Positions 1 to 7,037 of a stretch of 21,863 nt of DNA are shown piece after piece. The position numbers and the translations under genes were made by a program. Every line of letters starts with the position of its first letter. Position 1 is the stretch's first letter. The DNA is taken from contig NZ_CAMPHH010000016.1 in NCBI RefSeq assembly GCF_946885855.1, forward strand, positions 1 to 21,863, in the 5' to 3' direction. The DNA is from an uncultured Actinotalea sp. GTDB taxonomy: Bacteria; Actinomycetota; Actinomycetes; Actinomycetales; Cellulomonadaceae. The notes under the pieces are model-generated. The model was not told the DNA's origin. It worked only from the letters and a program-made list of their open reading frames with translations, and made no database searches.

Positions 1-1040
1 GCACGGTCCTGTACGTCACCGGTGAGGAGTCCGCCGGCCAGGTGCGGCTGCGCGCGGACCGGATCGGGGCGCTGGCCCCCCGCCTGCTCCTGGCGGCGGA
101 GACGGACCTCGGCGCCGTGCTCGGCCACATCGAGCAGACCGGTCCGGCCCTGCTCGTCGTGGACTCCGTGCAGACCATCGCGTCGACCCAGGTCGACGGG
201 GCGCCCGGCGGCGTCAGCCAGGTGCGGGAGGTCGCCGCGGCCCTCATCGCCGCGGCCAAGGAGCGGGACCTGCCCACGCTCCTGGTCGGTCACGTCACCA
301 AGGACGGGGCCGTCGCCGGGCCGCGCACCCTCGAGCACCTCGTCGACGTCGTGTGCCAGTTCGAGGGCGACCGCCACTCCCGCCTCCGGTTCGTCCGCGC
401 CACGAAGAACCGCTACGGCCCCACGGACGAGGTGGGCTGCTTCGACCTGACCGAGCAGGGCATCGTCGAGCTGCCGGACCCCAGCGGGCTGTTCCTGTCC
501 CACGCGGTGCAGCACGTGCCCGGCACCTGCGTCACCGTGACGCTCGACGGCCGGCGCCCGCTCGCGGCGGAGGTGCAGGCGCTCGTCGTGCCCACCCTGC
601 TCACCAACCCCCGTCGCACCACGAGCGGCGTGGACTCCAGCCGGCTGGCGATGGTGCTGGCCGTGCTGCAGCGCCGTGCCGGCGTGCCGCTCGCGGACAA
701 GGACGTCTACGTCTCCACCGTCGGCGGGGCGCGGGTGACCGAGCCGGGCGCCGACCTCGCCGTCGCCCTCGCGACCGCCAGCGGCGGCGAGAACGTCCCG
801 CTCCTGGACCACCTCGTCGCGCTCGGCGAGGTCGGGCTTGCCGGGGAGATCCGACCCGTCGTCGGGCTCGACCGGCGCCTCGCGGAGGCGCGGCGCCTCG
901 GCTTCACGCGCGCCGTCGTCCCCGTGGGCGCCGTCGACCCCGCGACCGTGCCCGGCATGCGCCTGCTCGAGGCCGCGCACGTGGCCCACGCGGTGGAGCT
1001 GACGCGCGGGGCGGGGTTCCGGCAGGTCCGGCCGACCTGA
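1..1040 (+). CDS. radA: DNA repair protein RadA (Sms), 3' part, cut by the window edge
   Basis: RadA is a RecA-like, hexameric DnaB-type ATPase that drives branch migration during recombinational repair. The reading frame is already open at base 3, and 345 residues are visible before the TGA at 1038-1040. Visible family features, in order: the post-Walker A stretch [19 protein letters not shown], the Walker B-like strand [10 protein letters not shown], the RadA-specific KNRYG motif (canonical KNRFG) in [15 protein letters not shown], then a C-terminal Lon-protease-like domain ([20 protein letters not shown] through [19 protein letters not shown]). The N-terminal zinc finger and Walker A lie left of the window. 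disA follows 91 bases downstream on the same strand. RadA and DisA are functionally linked in Bacillus, where RadA binds and inhibits DisA, so the adjacency fits. The family call is certain; the true start cannot be seen. Confidence 0.96.
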   Translation, partial: TVLYVTGEESAGQVRLRADRIGALAPRLLLAAETDLGAVLGHIEQTGPALLVVDSVQTIASTQVDGAPGGVSQVREVAAALIAAAKERDLPTLLVGHVTKDGAVAGPRTLEHLVDVVCQFEGDRHSRLRFVRATKNRYGPTDEVGCFDLTEQGIVELPDPSGLFLSHAVQHVPGTCVTVTLDGRRPLAAEVQALVVPTLLTNPRRTTSGVDSSRLAMVLAVLQRRAGVPLADKDVYVSTVGGARVTEPGADLAVALATASGGENVPLLDHLVALGEVGLAGEIRPVVGLDRRLAEARRLGFTRAVVPVGAVDPATVPGMRLLEAAHVAHAVELTRGAGFRQVRPT

Positions 1041-1098
1041 GCCGCGCCGTGCTGCGCACGACCGGCGCGGACGCGCCCGTCCGGGTGGCACCTCCGGC

Positions 1099-1125
1099 TT
1101 GACGCGGGTCCCGCTCGCGTACCCT
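1099..1125 (+). promoter_or_regulatory. Candidate disA promoter giving a leaderless mRNA
   Basis: A TTGACG hexamer at 1099-1104 and a TACCCT hexamer at 1120-1125 are spaced by 15 bases. TACCCT ends 6 bases before the GTG at 1132, so transcription would begin at or next to the start codon. The spacer is shorter than the usual 16-18 bases. No Shine-Dalgarno sequence is present, which supports leaderless initiation. Confidence 0.55.
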
Positions 1126-1131
1126 CGTCCC

Positions 1132-2217
1132 GTGGTCACGACCGAGCGCTCCGCCGAGGACATGCTGCGCTCCACCCTTGCCGCCGTGGCGCCCGGCACC
1201 GAGCTCCGCGACGGCCTCGAGCGCATCCTGCGCGGTCGGACCGGCGCGCTCATCGTCCTCGGGCACGACGCGGTCGTGGAGTCCATGTGCTCCGGCGGCT
1301 TCGCGCTCGACGTCGGCTTCTCCGCGACCCGCCTGCGCGAGCTCGCGAAGATGGACGGCGCCGTCGTCGTCGACCGGGACGCCACGCGCATCCTCCGTGC
1401 GGCCGTGCAGCTGCTGCCGGACCCCACCATCGAGACGACCGAGTCCGGGACGCGGCACCGGACCGCCGAGCGGGTCGCGAAGCAGTCGGGCTTCCCCGTC
1501 ATCTCGGTGTCGCAGTCGATGCGGATCGTCGCCGTGTACGTCGGCAGCTCCCGCTACGTGCTCGAGGGCTCCGACGTGATCCAGTCCCGCGCGAACCAGG
1601 CCCTCGCGACGCTCGAGCGCTACAAGGCCCGCCTCGACGAGGTCAGCGGGACCCTCTCCGCGCTGGAGATCGAGGACCTCGTCACCGTGCGCGACGTCGC
1701 GGCCGTCGTCCAGCGCCTCGAGATGGTGCGGCGCATCTCCGAGGAGATCGCCGGGTACGTCGTCGAGCTCGGCACGGACGGCCGCCTCATGGCGCTGCAG
1801 CTGGACGAGCTCGTCGGGGGGATCGGCGCCGACCGCCAGCTCGTCATCCGCGACTACGTCGAGGACGGTCGGTCCGGCCGCAGCCTGGCGGACGTCCAGG
1901 CGGCGCTCGCGGACCTCGACGCCACGCAGCTCCTCGACCTCACGCACATCGCGCGGGTCCTCGGCCTCATCGGGGTGGAGGACTCCCTCGACGGTGCCGT
2001 GGGGCCGCGCGGGTACCGCCTGCTGTCCAAGGTCCCGCGCCTGCCGGGCACCATCGTCGACCGGCTCGTGGGGCACTTCGGCAACCTGCAGAAGCTCCTT
2101 GCCGCCGGCATCGACGAGCTGATGAACGTCGACGGCGTCGGCGAGCAGCGTGCCCGCGCCGTCCGCGAGGGCCTGTCCCGCCTCGCCGAGTCGAGCATCC
2201 TCGAGCGCTACGTCTGA
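1132..2217 (+). CDS. disA: DNA integrity scanning protein DisA (diadenylate cyclase)
   Basis: DisA condenses two ATP into cyclic di-AMP and pauses on branched DNA, coupling genome integrity to the second messenger. The product from GTG 1132 has 361 residues, close to the family norm. The N-terminal DAC domain carries both catalytic motifs: DGA at about residue 75 ([10 protein letters not shown]) and RHR at about residue 108 ([12 protein letters not shown]). A helical linker follows ([22 protein letters not shown]), then a C-terminal helix-hairpin-helix DNA-binding region ([31 protein letters not shown]). I chose GTG 1132 because a TACCCT -10-like hexamer sits 6 bases upstream and the family N-terminus ([22 protein letters not shown]) follows. 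TTG 1099 is longer but overlaps the promoter, and ATG 1162 would be slightly short. It lies behind radA with its own apparent promoter. Confidence 0.96.
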   Translation: MVTTERSAEDMLRSTLAAVAPGTELRDGLERILRGRTGALIVLGHDAVVESMCSGGFALDVGFSATRLRELAKMDGAVVVDRDATRILRAAVQLLPDPTIETTESGTRHRTAERVAKQSGFPVISVSQSMRIVAVYVGSSRYVLEGSDVIQSRANQALATLERYKARLDEVSGTLSALEIEDLVTVRDVAAVVQRLEMVRRISEEIAGYVVELGTDGRLMALQLDELVGGIGADRQLVIRDYVEDGRSGRSLADVQAALADLDATQLLDLTHIARVLGLIGVEDSLDGAVGPRGYRLLSKVPRLPGTIVDRLVGHFGNLQKLLAAGIDELMNVDGVGEQRARAVREGLSRLAESSILERYV

Positions 2218-2304
2218 CGGCGGGGCCCGTGCCGGGCGCCGGGCTCGCCACCGTGCGGCCTGACCGCGGGGGACGCGTCCACCGGGGCCCACGCGCCCAG
2301 AGGC

Positions 2305-2982
2305 TCAGCCGAGCTCGAAGACGACCTGACCGCTCTGCACGCCCGCGACCACAGCGACCGCCGTGTACGTCCCCGGCCGCGGCTCGGGCAGGTCGCCGGC
2401 GCAACCCTCCGCGGAGCGCACCCGGGGCCACGCCACCGGCATGGCCTCCGCGGCGCCCGGCGCCATGAGCAGGAGACGCTCGCCCGATGCCTCGGACGGG
2501 CAGTCGGCGCTGGACCAGATGCGGTCGGCGCCCGAGGTGATGACGAGCGCCTGGTTCGCCAGGCCGGCGTCCACGGTGCACGCGGACCCGCCCGTGTTCG
2601 TGAGGGTGACGGTGAAGGTCGGTGTGGCGCCCGGGGCGTACGACGGCGCGTCGGCCGCGAGGGTCGTGGTCAGGGTCTCCGGTGCGCAGGCCGCGGCGGC
2701 GCTGGTCCCGTCCTCGCCGTCCTCGTCAGCGGTGTCCTCGGCGGTGTCCTCGGCCGCGCCGCCGTCATCCCCCTCGGCGGCCTCCGTGCCGCCGGTGCCC
2801 GCCGAGCCGTCGGTCGCGCCGTCGGTCGCAGCACCCGGCCCGTCGGCCGCTCCGCCCCGCGCCGCGCCCAGCGCGAGCGCGAGTCCGGTGACGAGGACCG
2901 CGGCGAGCAGCAGCAACAGCACCCGGCGGACCCAGTACACGCGCGCCGGCTGGGGGCCGACGGGATGCAGGACGGTGTTCAT
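2305..2982 (-). CDS. Membrane-anchored secreted protein with acidic linker and extracytoplasmic beta domain
   Basis: This is a 225-residue protein with no recognised family. A short basic N-terminus (VYWVRR) precedes a hydrophobic segment at about residues 20-42 (VLLLLLAAVLVTGLALALGAA), with no lipobox, so it is probably a signal anchor. A low-complexity linker rich in Ala, Gly, Thr, Asp and Glu spans about residues 45-95. A domain of about 130 residues follows, with hydrophobic/polar alternation typical of an Ig-like or DUF4232-like fold (TFTVTLTNTGGSACTVD, GTYTAVAVVAGVQSGQVVFEL). Its four cysteines could form two disulfides outside the cell. The ATG at 2982 is set by a strong GGGAGGA site upstream. 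The gene converges on disA and diverges from mutY. A function cannot be assigned; the secreted or anchored location is inferred from topology. Confidence 0.85.
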   Translation of the reverse strand: MNTVLHPVGPQPARVYWVRRVLLLLLAAVLVTGLALALGAARGGAADGPGAATDGATDGSAGTGGTEAAEGDDGGAAEDTAEDTADEDGEDGTSAAAACAPETLTTTLAADAPSYAPGATPTFTVTLTNTGGSACTVDAGLANQALVITSGADRIWSSADCPSEASGERLLLMAPGAAEAMPVAWPRVRSAEGCAGDLPEPRPGTYTAVAVVAGVQSGQVVFELG

Positions 2983-3087
2983 CGACGTTCCTCCCGAGCG
3001 GGACCGTGCCGGTCGCCACGGTACGACCGGGACGGCCCGGTCCGGGGGAGCCGCGCCGCAGGGGCCGGCGACCGACCACCGGGAGGG

Positions 3088-3093
3088 CATCAT
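3088..3093 (+). promoter_or_regulatory. Candidate -10 element for mutY (leaderless)
   Basis: The hexamer CATCAT ends exactly 6 bases before the GTG at 3100, the geometry seen at several other genes here. A GGGAGGG stretch at 3081-3087 is too far from the start codon (12 bases) to be a good ribosome site. A 7-bp stem GACCGGG/CCCGGTC (3025-3042) lies further upstream between the divergent genes. Confidence 0.4.
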
Positions 3094-3099
3094 GGGCGC

Positions 3100-4008
3100 G
3101 TGCCGCACCCGCTCGTCCCCCCGGTCGTCCAGTGGTTCGACGCCGCGGCGCGGGACCTGCCCTGGCGCGCGCCGGACCGGACCCCGTGGGGCGTGCTCGT
3201 CAGCGAGGTCATGCTCCAGCAGACGCCTGTCGTGCGCGTCGAGCCCGCGTGGCGGCGGTGGATGAGCCGCTGGCCGACGCCTGCCGACCTCGCGGAGGAG
3301 AGCACCGCGGAGGTGCTGCGGGCCTGGGACCGGCTCGGCTACCCGCGGCGGGCGCTGCGCCTGCAGCAGTGCGCCCGTGCCGTCGTCGAGCAGCACGACG
3401 GGGAGCTGCCCCGCACCGAGGAGGAGCTGCTCGCGCTGCCGGGCATCGGCACCTACACCGCGGCCGCCGTCATGGCGTTCGCGTACGGGCGCCGGGCCGT
3501 CGTCGTCGACACGAACGTGCGCCGCGTCCTCAGCCGCGCCCTCGCCGGCGAGGCGCTGCCCCCGCCGTCTCTCACACGCACCGAGCTGCGGGACGCGGGC
3601 GCCGTCGTCCCCGACGACGACGCCGGGGCGAGCCGCTGGAACGCGGCGGTCATGGAGCTCGGGGCGCTCGTCTGCACGGCGCGCTCCCCGCGCTGCGACG
3701 CCTGCCCCGTGGCCGCGCAGTGCGCGTGGCTCGCGGCGGGCCGGCCGGCGGACGCCCTCGCCGCCGTCCGGCGGCGCCAGGCCTGGCACGGCACGGACCG
3801 GCACGTGCGCGGCCGCCTCATGGCCGCCCTCCGCGCCGCGGACCACCTCGTGCCGGGCACGGCGCTGCGCCGGGCCGTCGCGGAGCCGGACGAGGCGCAG
3901 TACGACCGCTGCCTGGCGGGACTGGTCACCGACGGGCTGGTCGAGCAGCGCCCCGGGCCCGCCGACGACGCCGCGGCGGACGACCGCTGGTACGGGCTGC
4001 CCCGGTGA
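3100..4008 (+). CDS. mutY: A/G-specific adenine DNA glycosylase MutY, short form
   Basis: MutY removes adenine mispaired with 8-oxoguanine or guanine, starting base-excision repair. The 302-residue product has the complete HhH-GPD core: the catalytic Glu at about residue 36 in LVSEVMLQQTPV, the helix-hairpin-helix LLALPGIGTYTAAAVMAFAYG, and the essential Asp at about 137 in VVVDTNVRRV. A [4Fe-4S] cluster motif follows, C-x6-C-x2-C-x5-C at about residues 192-208 (CTARSPRCDACPVAAQC). The remaining 94 or so residues look like a small winged-helix-type tail rather than the NUDIX-like 8-oxoG-recognition domain of longer MutY proteins. GTG 3100 was chosen because PHPLVPPVVQWFDAAARDLPWR matches the usual N-terminus; longer in-frame starts run back into the intergenic region. 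The stop overlaps the next start by 4 bases (GTGA). Confidence 0.93.
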   Translation: MPHPLVPPVVQWFDAAARDLPWRAPDRTPWGVLVSEVMLQQTPVVRVEPAWRRWMSRWPTPADLAEESTAEVLRAWDRLGYPRRALRLQQCARAVVEQHDGELPRTEEELLALPGIGTYTAAAVMAFAYGRRAVVVDTNVRRVLSRALAGEALPPPSLTRTELRDAGAVVPDDDAGASRWNAAVMELGALVCTARSPRCDACPVAAQCAWLAAGRPADALAAVRRRQAWHGTDRHVRGRLMAALRAADHLVPGTALRRAVAEPDEAQYDRCLAGLVTDGLVEQRPGPADDAAADDRWYGLPR

Positions 4009-4952
4009 CGGGGACCCGCCCCGTCACCGTCCCCGTGGGCCTGCGCACGCTGCCGGACCGGGAGCCCTCCTGGGAGCCCTGGCTGGACCGCCTGCCGCGG
4101 CTCGCCGCCGAGCTGCTCGCCGACTGGGACCTGGTGCCCGACGGTGAGCCCGGGCACGGGCAGTGCTCGCTCGTCCTGCCCGTGCGCGCAGGCGGGTCCG
4201 GCACGCCGGCGGTCCTCAAGCTCGGCTGGCCGCACGACGAGGCGCTCCACGAGCCGCTGGCGCTGCAGCACTGGCACGGCGCCGGGGCCGTCGAGCTGCT
4301 GCGGGCAGACCCCCACCGGTGGGCCCTCCTGCTCGAGCGCGCGGGTCCGGCGGACCTGGACAGCGTCGACGACGTCGCGGCGTGCGAGCGGGCCGGCGCC
4401 CTCTACCCGCTGCTCCACCGCCCGGCGCCGCCCCGGCTGCGCCGGCTCAGCGCCCTGGCGGCGGACTGGTCCCGCCGCCTGCTCGCCCTGCCACGGGACG
4501 CCCCGGTCCCGCGCCGGCTCGTCGAGCAGGCGGCCGCCCGGGCCCGGGCGTTCGCGGAGGACGACGCCACGGACGGCACCCTCGTCCACGGCGACCTCCA
4601 CGGGCAGAACGTCCTTGCGTCGGCCCGCCCGGACGCTCCCGGCTGGCTCGCGATCGACCCGAAGCCCCTGTCCGGCGACCCGCACGTCGAGCCGGTGCCG
4701 CTCCTGTGGAACCGGTGGCCGGAGGCGCTCGCGTCCGGGGACGTGCGGTGGGCGGTCCGTCGCCGGCTCGACGCCGTCGTCGACACGGCGGGGCTCGACC
4801 CGGACCGTGCCCGGGACTGGGCCGTGGTGCGCTCCGTCGTGAACGCCCTGTGGTGCGTGGAGGCGCTCCGGGCAAGAGGGGACCGGGCCGACGCCGGCGC
4901 CCGGGAGTGGCTCACCCGCGCGGTGACGATCGCCAAGGCCGTCCAGGACTGA
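4005..4952 (+). CDS. APH(6)/hydroxyurea-type small-molecule kinase (aminoglycoside phosphotransferase family)
   Basis: The 315-residue product belongs to the protein-kinase-like phosphotransferase fold and most resembles the streptomycin 6-phosphotransferase/hydroxyurea kinase branch. Visible landmarks are the ATP-binding lysine at about residue 72 (AVLKLGW), the catalytic loop HGDLHGQN at about 195-202, and the metal-binding Asp at about 218 in WLAIDPKPLSGDPHVEPVPLLWNRW, a block typical of APH(6). The C-terminal helices include the Trp-Cys region VVRSVVNALWCVEAL. GTG 4005 overlaps the mutY stop (GTGA), suggesting translational coupling; GTG 4035 is an alternative start. Chromosomal members often act on unknown metabolites, so resistance to streptomycin should not be assumed. 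The family call is firm; the substrate is unknown. Confidence 0.88.
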   Translation: MTGTRPVTVPVGLRTLPDREPSWEPWLDRLPRLAAELLADWDLVPDGEPGHGQCSLVLPVRAGGSGTPAVLKLGWPHDEALHEPLALQHWHGAGAVELLRADPHRWALLLERAGPADLDSVDDVAACERAGALYPLLHRPAPPRLRRLSALAADWSRRLLALPRDAPVPRRLVEQAAARARAFAEDDATDGTLVHGDLHGQNVLASARPDAPGWLAIDPKPLSGDPHVEPVPLLWNRWPEALASGDVRWAVRRRLDAVVDTAGLDPDRARDWAVVRSVVNALWCVEALRARGDRADAGAREWLTRAVTIAKAVQD

Positions 4953-5000
4953 CCGCGCGCGCCGCGGACCGGGGCACGCGGCTGGGCACCCGGTCGCGCC

Positions 5001-5058
5001 CGGTGCACGTCGGTGCCAGCGCCCCCGGACGCTCCCCGGGCACTCCCCGGGCGCACCG
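5001..5058 (+). repeat. Tandem repeat and hairpin in the aph/argA convergent gap
   Basis: Two tandem copies of an 11-base unit, CTCCCCGGGCA and CTCCCCGGGCG, lie at 5032-5053, each containing CCCGGG. They are bracketed by CGGTGC (5001-5006 and again 5011-5016) and GCACCG (5053-5058), so an extended structure can form. Because the flanking genes converge, a bidirectional transcription end is plausible. There is no T tract on either side. Confidence 0.4.
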
Positions 5059-5086
5059 TCGCTGCCGCTCGCCACGGTCCGGCGGG

Positions 5087-5686
5087 TCAGAGCTCCAGCA
5101 GCATCCGCGTGTTGCCGAGGGTGTTCGGCTTGACGCGCGCGAGGTCGAGGAACTCCGCGACGCCGTCGTCGTGCGAGCGCAGGAGCTGGGCGTAGACCTC
5201 CGCGTCGACGGGCGTGCCCTCGATCGGCGCGAACCCGTGCGCGGCGAAGAAGTCGACCTCGAAGGTCAGGCAGAACACCCGGCGGAGACCGAGGTCGCGC
5301 GCACGCTGCAGGAGGGCGTCGAGCACGCCGTGGCCCACGCCCCGCCGGCGGGCCTGCGGGGCCACGGCGAGGGTGCGCACCTCGGCCAGGTCCGCCCACA
5401 TGACGTGCAGCGCACCGCAGCCGACGACGCGTCCGGACTCCCGGGCGGCGGCTCCGCCGGGCCCTCCGACGCGCTCCTCGGTCGTCCCCGCCGCGGCCTC
5501 CTCGGCGACGACGAACTCCTGCACCGCTTCGTAGTAGCCCACGAGCTCCTTGGCGAGCAGGATCCGCCGCTGCGCGTACGGCTCGACGAGGTCCCGGATG
5601 GCGTTGACGTCCCGGGGCAGCGCGGCACGGATCCGGACCGCAGGCGGCGGGACGTCCGGCGGCCCGGTCACGAAATCGGTGCTCAC
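5087..5686 (-). CDS. argA: Amino-acid N-acetyltransferase (N-acetylglutamate synthase, short GNAT type)
   Basis: This enzyme transfers acetyl from acetyl-CoA to glutamate, the first step of arginine synthesis. The 199-residue protein is a single GNAT domain strongly like Mycobacterium tuberculosis Rv2747. Shared blocks include IRDLVEPYAQRRILLAKELV, YYEAVQEF, VVGCGALHVMWADLAEVRTLAV, an acetyl-CoA loop RRRGVGHG at about 113-120, FCLTFEVDFFAAHGF, and the C-terminal GVAEFLDLARVKPNTLGNTRMLL. An Ala/Gly/Glu-rich segment at about residues 62-85 seems to be an insertion relative to Rv2747. The GTG at 5686 is supported by TACTCT 7 bases upstream and no ribosome site. It lies 43 bases behind the SorC gene on the same strand, but its own -10 suggests separate transcription. 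Confidence 0.88.
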   Translation of the reverse strand: MSTDFVTGPPDVPPPAVRIRAALPRDVNAIRDLVEPYAQRRILLAKELVGYYEAVQEFVVAEEAAAGTTEERVGGPGGAAARESGRVVGCGALHVMWADLAEVRTLAVAPQARRRGVGHGVLDALLQRARDLGLRRVFCLTFEVDFFAAHGFAPIEGTPVDAEVYAQLLRSHDDGVAEFLDLARVKPNTLGNTRMLLEL

Positions 5687-5693
5687 GAGCGCG

Positions 5694-5699
5694 AGAGTA
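5694..5699 (-). promoter_or_regulatory. -10 element of argA (leaderless start)
   Basis: On the minus strand TACTCT (5699 down to 5694) is followed by 7 bases and then GTG at 5686. No purine-rich ribosome site precedes the codon. The element sits in the 43-base gap after the SorC gene, so argA can be expressed independently of it. No convincing -35 was found. Confidence 0.5.
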
Positions 5700-5729
5700 G
5701 GGCGTCCGGTCCGCCGGCGCCCGGAGGGC

Positions 5730-6686
5730 TCACGCCTCGCGGCTCGCCGCCTGCACGAGCGCGTTCGCGGTGAGCTCGTCGACGACCAGGTCGGTGACGA
5801 CACCGGCCGCGAGCGCGGCGCGCAGCGGCGCGACCTTGTTGTCGCCGGCGACGGCGCAGACGCGGCGCGGGATGCGGCGCAGCTCGACGGGCGTCGGTCC
5901 GGTCGCGCGCGCGTTGAGGGGGATGTCGTCGTAGCTGCCGTCGGCGCGCAGGAACACCGTGCAGACGTCGCCGACGACGCCCTCGTGGTGCAGCACGTCG
6001 ACGTCCTCCTCGTCGAGGTACCCGGCCGAGTAGACGTGGCTCGGCACCCCGCCGTGGAGCGCGCCGACGCCGAACAGGGCGATGTCTGCACGTCGTTGCA
6101 CGTCCAGGACACGCATGATCGAGCGTTCGCGCCACATCGCGTCCTTCGTCTCCCGGTAGTCGAAGAAGGCGGGCACCGGGAAGTGGTGCACCGCCGCGTC
6201 GAAGGCGGCACCGAAGCTCGTGATGAGGTCGCTCGCATACTCGAACCCGCTGGTCCGGGTGTTCGCGGCGCCGTTGAGCTGGACGATCGCACTGCCCCGC
6301 GTCGGCTTGGCGGACAGGTGCCGTCCGACGGCGGCGAGCGTCGTGCCCCACGCGATCGCGAGCACCATGTCGGAGTCGAACCAAGAGCCGATGAGCTTGG
6401 CCGTGGTGCGGGCGACCTGGTCGAGGCGCTCCAGCTCGGTGGACGAGTCGGGCACGGGGACGACGTAGGCCTCGATGCCGAAGCGGCGCCCGATCGAGCG
6501 CGCCAGACCCGGCGCCTGCGTGCGGGCGGGCCGGATCGTGATCTCCACGAGACCGGTGTCCCGGGCGCGCTTGATCAGCCGGGAGACCGTCGAGCGCGAG
6601 GTGCCGAGGTGCCGGGCGATGACCTCCATCTTGATGTCCTGCAGGTAGTACATCGACGCCGCGCGCAGCACGTCCTCCTGCTCCAT
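5730..6686 (-). CDS. SorC/DeoR-type sugar-phosphate-binding transcriptional regulator, probable glp regulator
   Basis: SorC-family proteins pair an N-terminal helix-turn-helix with a large phosphosugar-binding domain (PF04198 type). In this 318-residue protein the HTH lies at about residues 18-45 (KMEVIARHLGTSRSTVSRLIKRA). The effector domain follows, with characteristic stretches DMVLAIAWGTTLAAVGRHL, ADIALFGVGALHGG, LHHEGVVGDVCTVFL and VCAVAGDNKVAPLRAALAAGVVTDLVVDE. ATG 6686 was chosen because GGAGG lies 5-6 bases upstream and a canonical N-terminus follows; the upstream extension is low-complexity intergenic sequence. It is divergent from glpD across a 351-base gap, so control of glpDFK by a phosphorylated triose or glycerol 3-phosphate is a reasonable inference. 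The effector and targets are not shown by the sequence. Confidence 0.9.
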   Translation of the reverse strand: MEQEDVLRAASMYYLQDIKMEVIARHLGTSRSTVSRLIKRARDTGLVEITIRPARTQAPGLARSIGRRFGIEAYVVPVPDSSTELERLDQVARTTAKLIGSWFDSDMVLAIAWGTTLAAVGRHLSAKPTRGSAIVQLNGAANTRTSGFEYASDLITSFGAAFDAAVHHFPVPAFFDYRETKDAMWRERSIMRVLDVQRRADIALFGVGALHGGVPSHVYSAGYLDEEDVDVLHHEGVVGDVCTVFLRADGSYDDIPLNARATGPTPVELRRIPRRVCAVAGDNKVAPLRAALAAGVVTDLVVDELTANALVQAASREA

Positions 6687-7037
6687 CCCGACCTCCTCGT
6701 CGGCCTCGTCCCGGCCGGGTCCGCCCAGGCGGGCCCGGAGCCCGCCGACGCGCCGCACCCGTCGGACGTGCCCGCCGCACCCGGCCCGCGGGACGCGGGT
6801 CGGACGTACCGCGAGCAACTGCCCGCCGCACCTCCTCGTGCACGTATGTGCATCCGGGTTGCGCGTTCGTTCGAACTGCGACAAGCATAAGCCTGGCGCA
6901 TGGTCGTGGGAAAAGACTCCTCAAAGGTCGTTCGTCCCACCGGGGCCAGGGACCAAGGTCCCGGTCCGGGCCGCGCGAGGAGGACGGCGACGGCGGCACA
7001 TGCCCGAGCCGGACGGTCACAGGTCGAGGAGGACAGC
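6687..7037. promoter_or_regulatory. Divergent SorC/glpD control region
   Basis: This is the only gene-free stretch over 300 bases. It contains a dyad TGCAC-N4-GTGCA (6839-6852), a perfect GTTCGAAC palindrome (6869-6876), and an unusually AT-rich patch around 6881-6926 that is the likeliest place for promoter melting. GTGGGA (6906-6911) and TCCCAC (6935-6940) form 6-base inverted arms. The 3' end carries the glpD ribosome site GAGGAGGA. I could not identify a convincing -35/-10 pair for either gene. The dyads are candidate SorC operators only. Confidence 0.5.

Noticed and set aside
1099..1131. TTG 1099 as the disA start
   Set aside because: The TTG is part of the putative -35 TTGACG, and the extra residues do not match DisA proteins.
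2271..2280. GGACGCGTCC palindrome after disA as a terminator
   Set aside because: It has no loop and no T tract, and short GC palindromes are common by chance here.
904..2292. A 462-codon minus-strand frame antisense to disA and the radA end
   Set aside because: Its content is low complexity and it overlaps two well-defined genes.
2983..3846. Upstream extension of the secreted protein gene
   Set aside because: The frame runs antisense through mutY. ATG 2982 with GGGAGGA and an immediate signal-anchor segment is clearly the true start.
4005..4952. Calling the kinase a streptomycin resistance gene
   Set aside because: The fold and APH(6)-like motifs are clear, but chromosomal homologs often have other substrates and there is no mobile or resistance context.
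6900..7037. ATG 6900 as the glpD start
   Set aside because: The added 46 residues are unlike GlpD N-termini and would place the coding region over the AT-rich control region. GTG 7038 has an ideal GGAGG.
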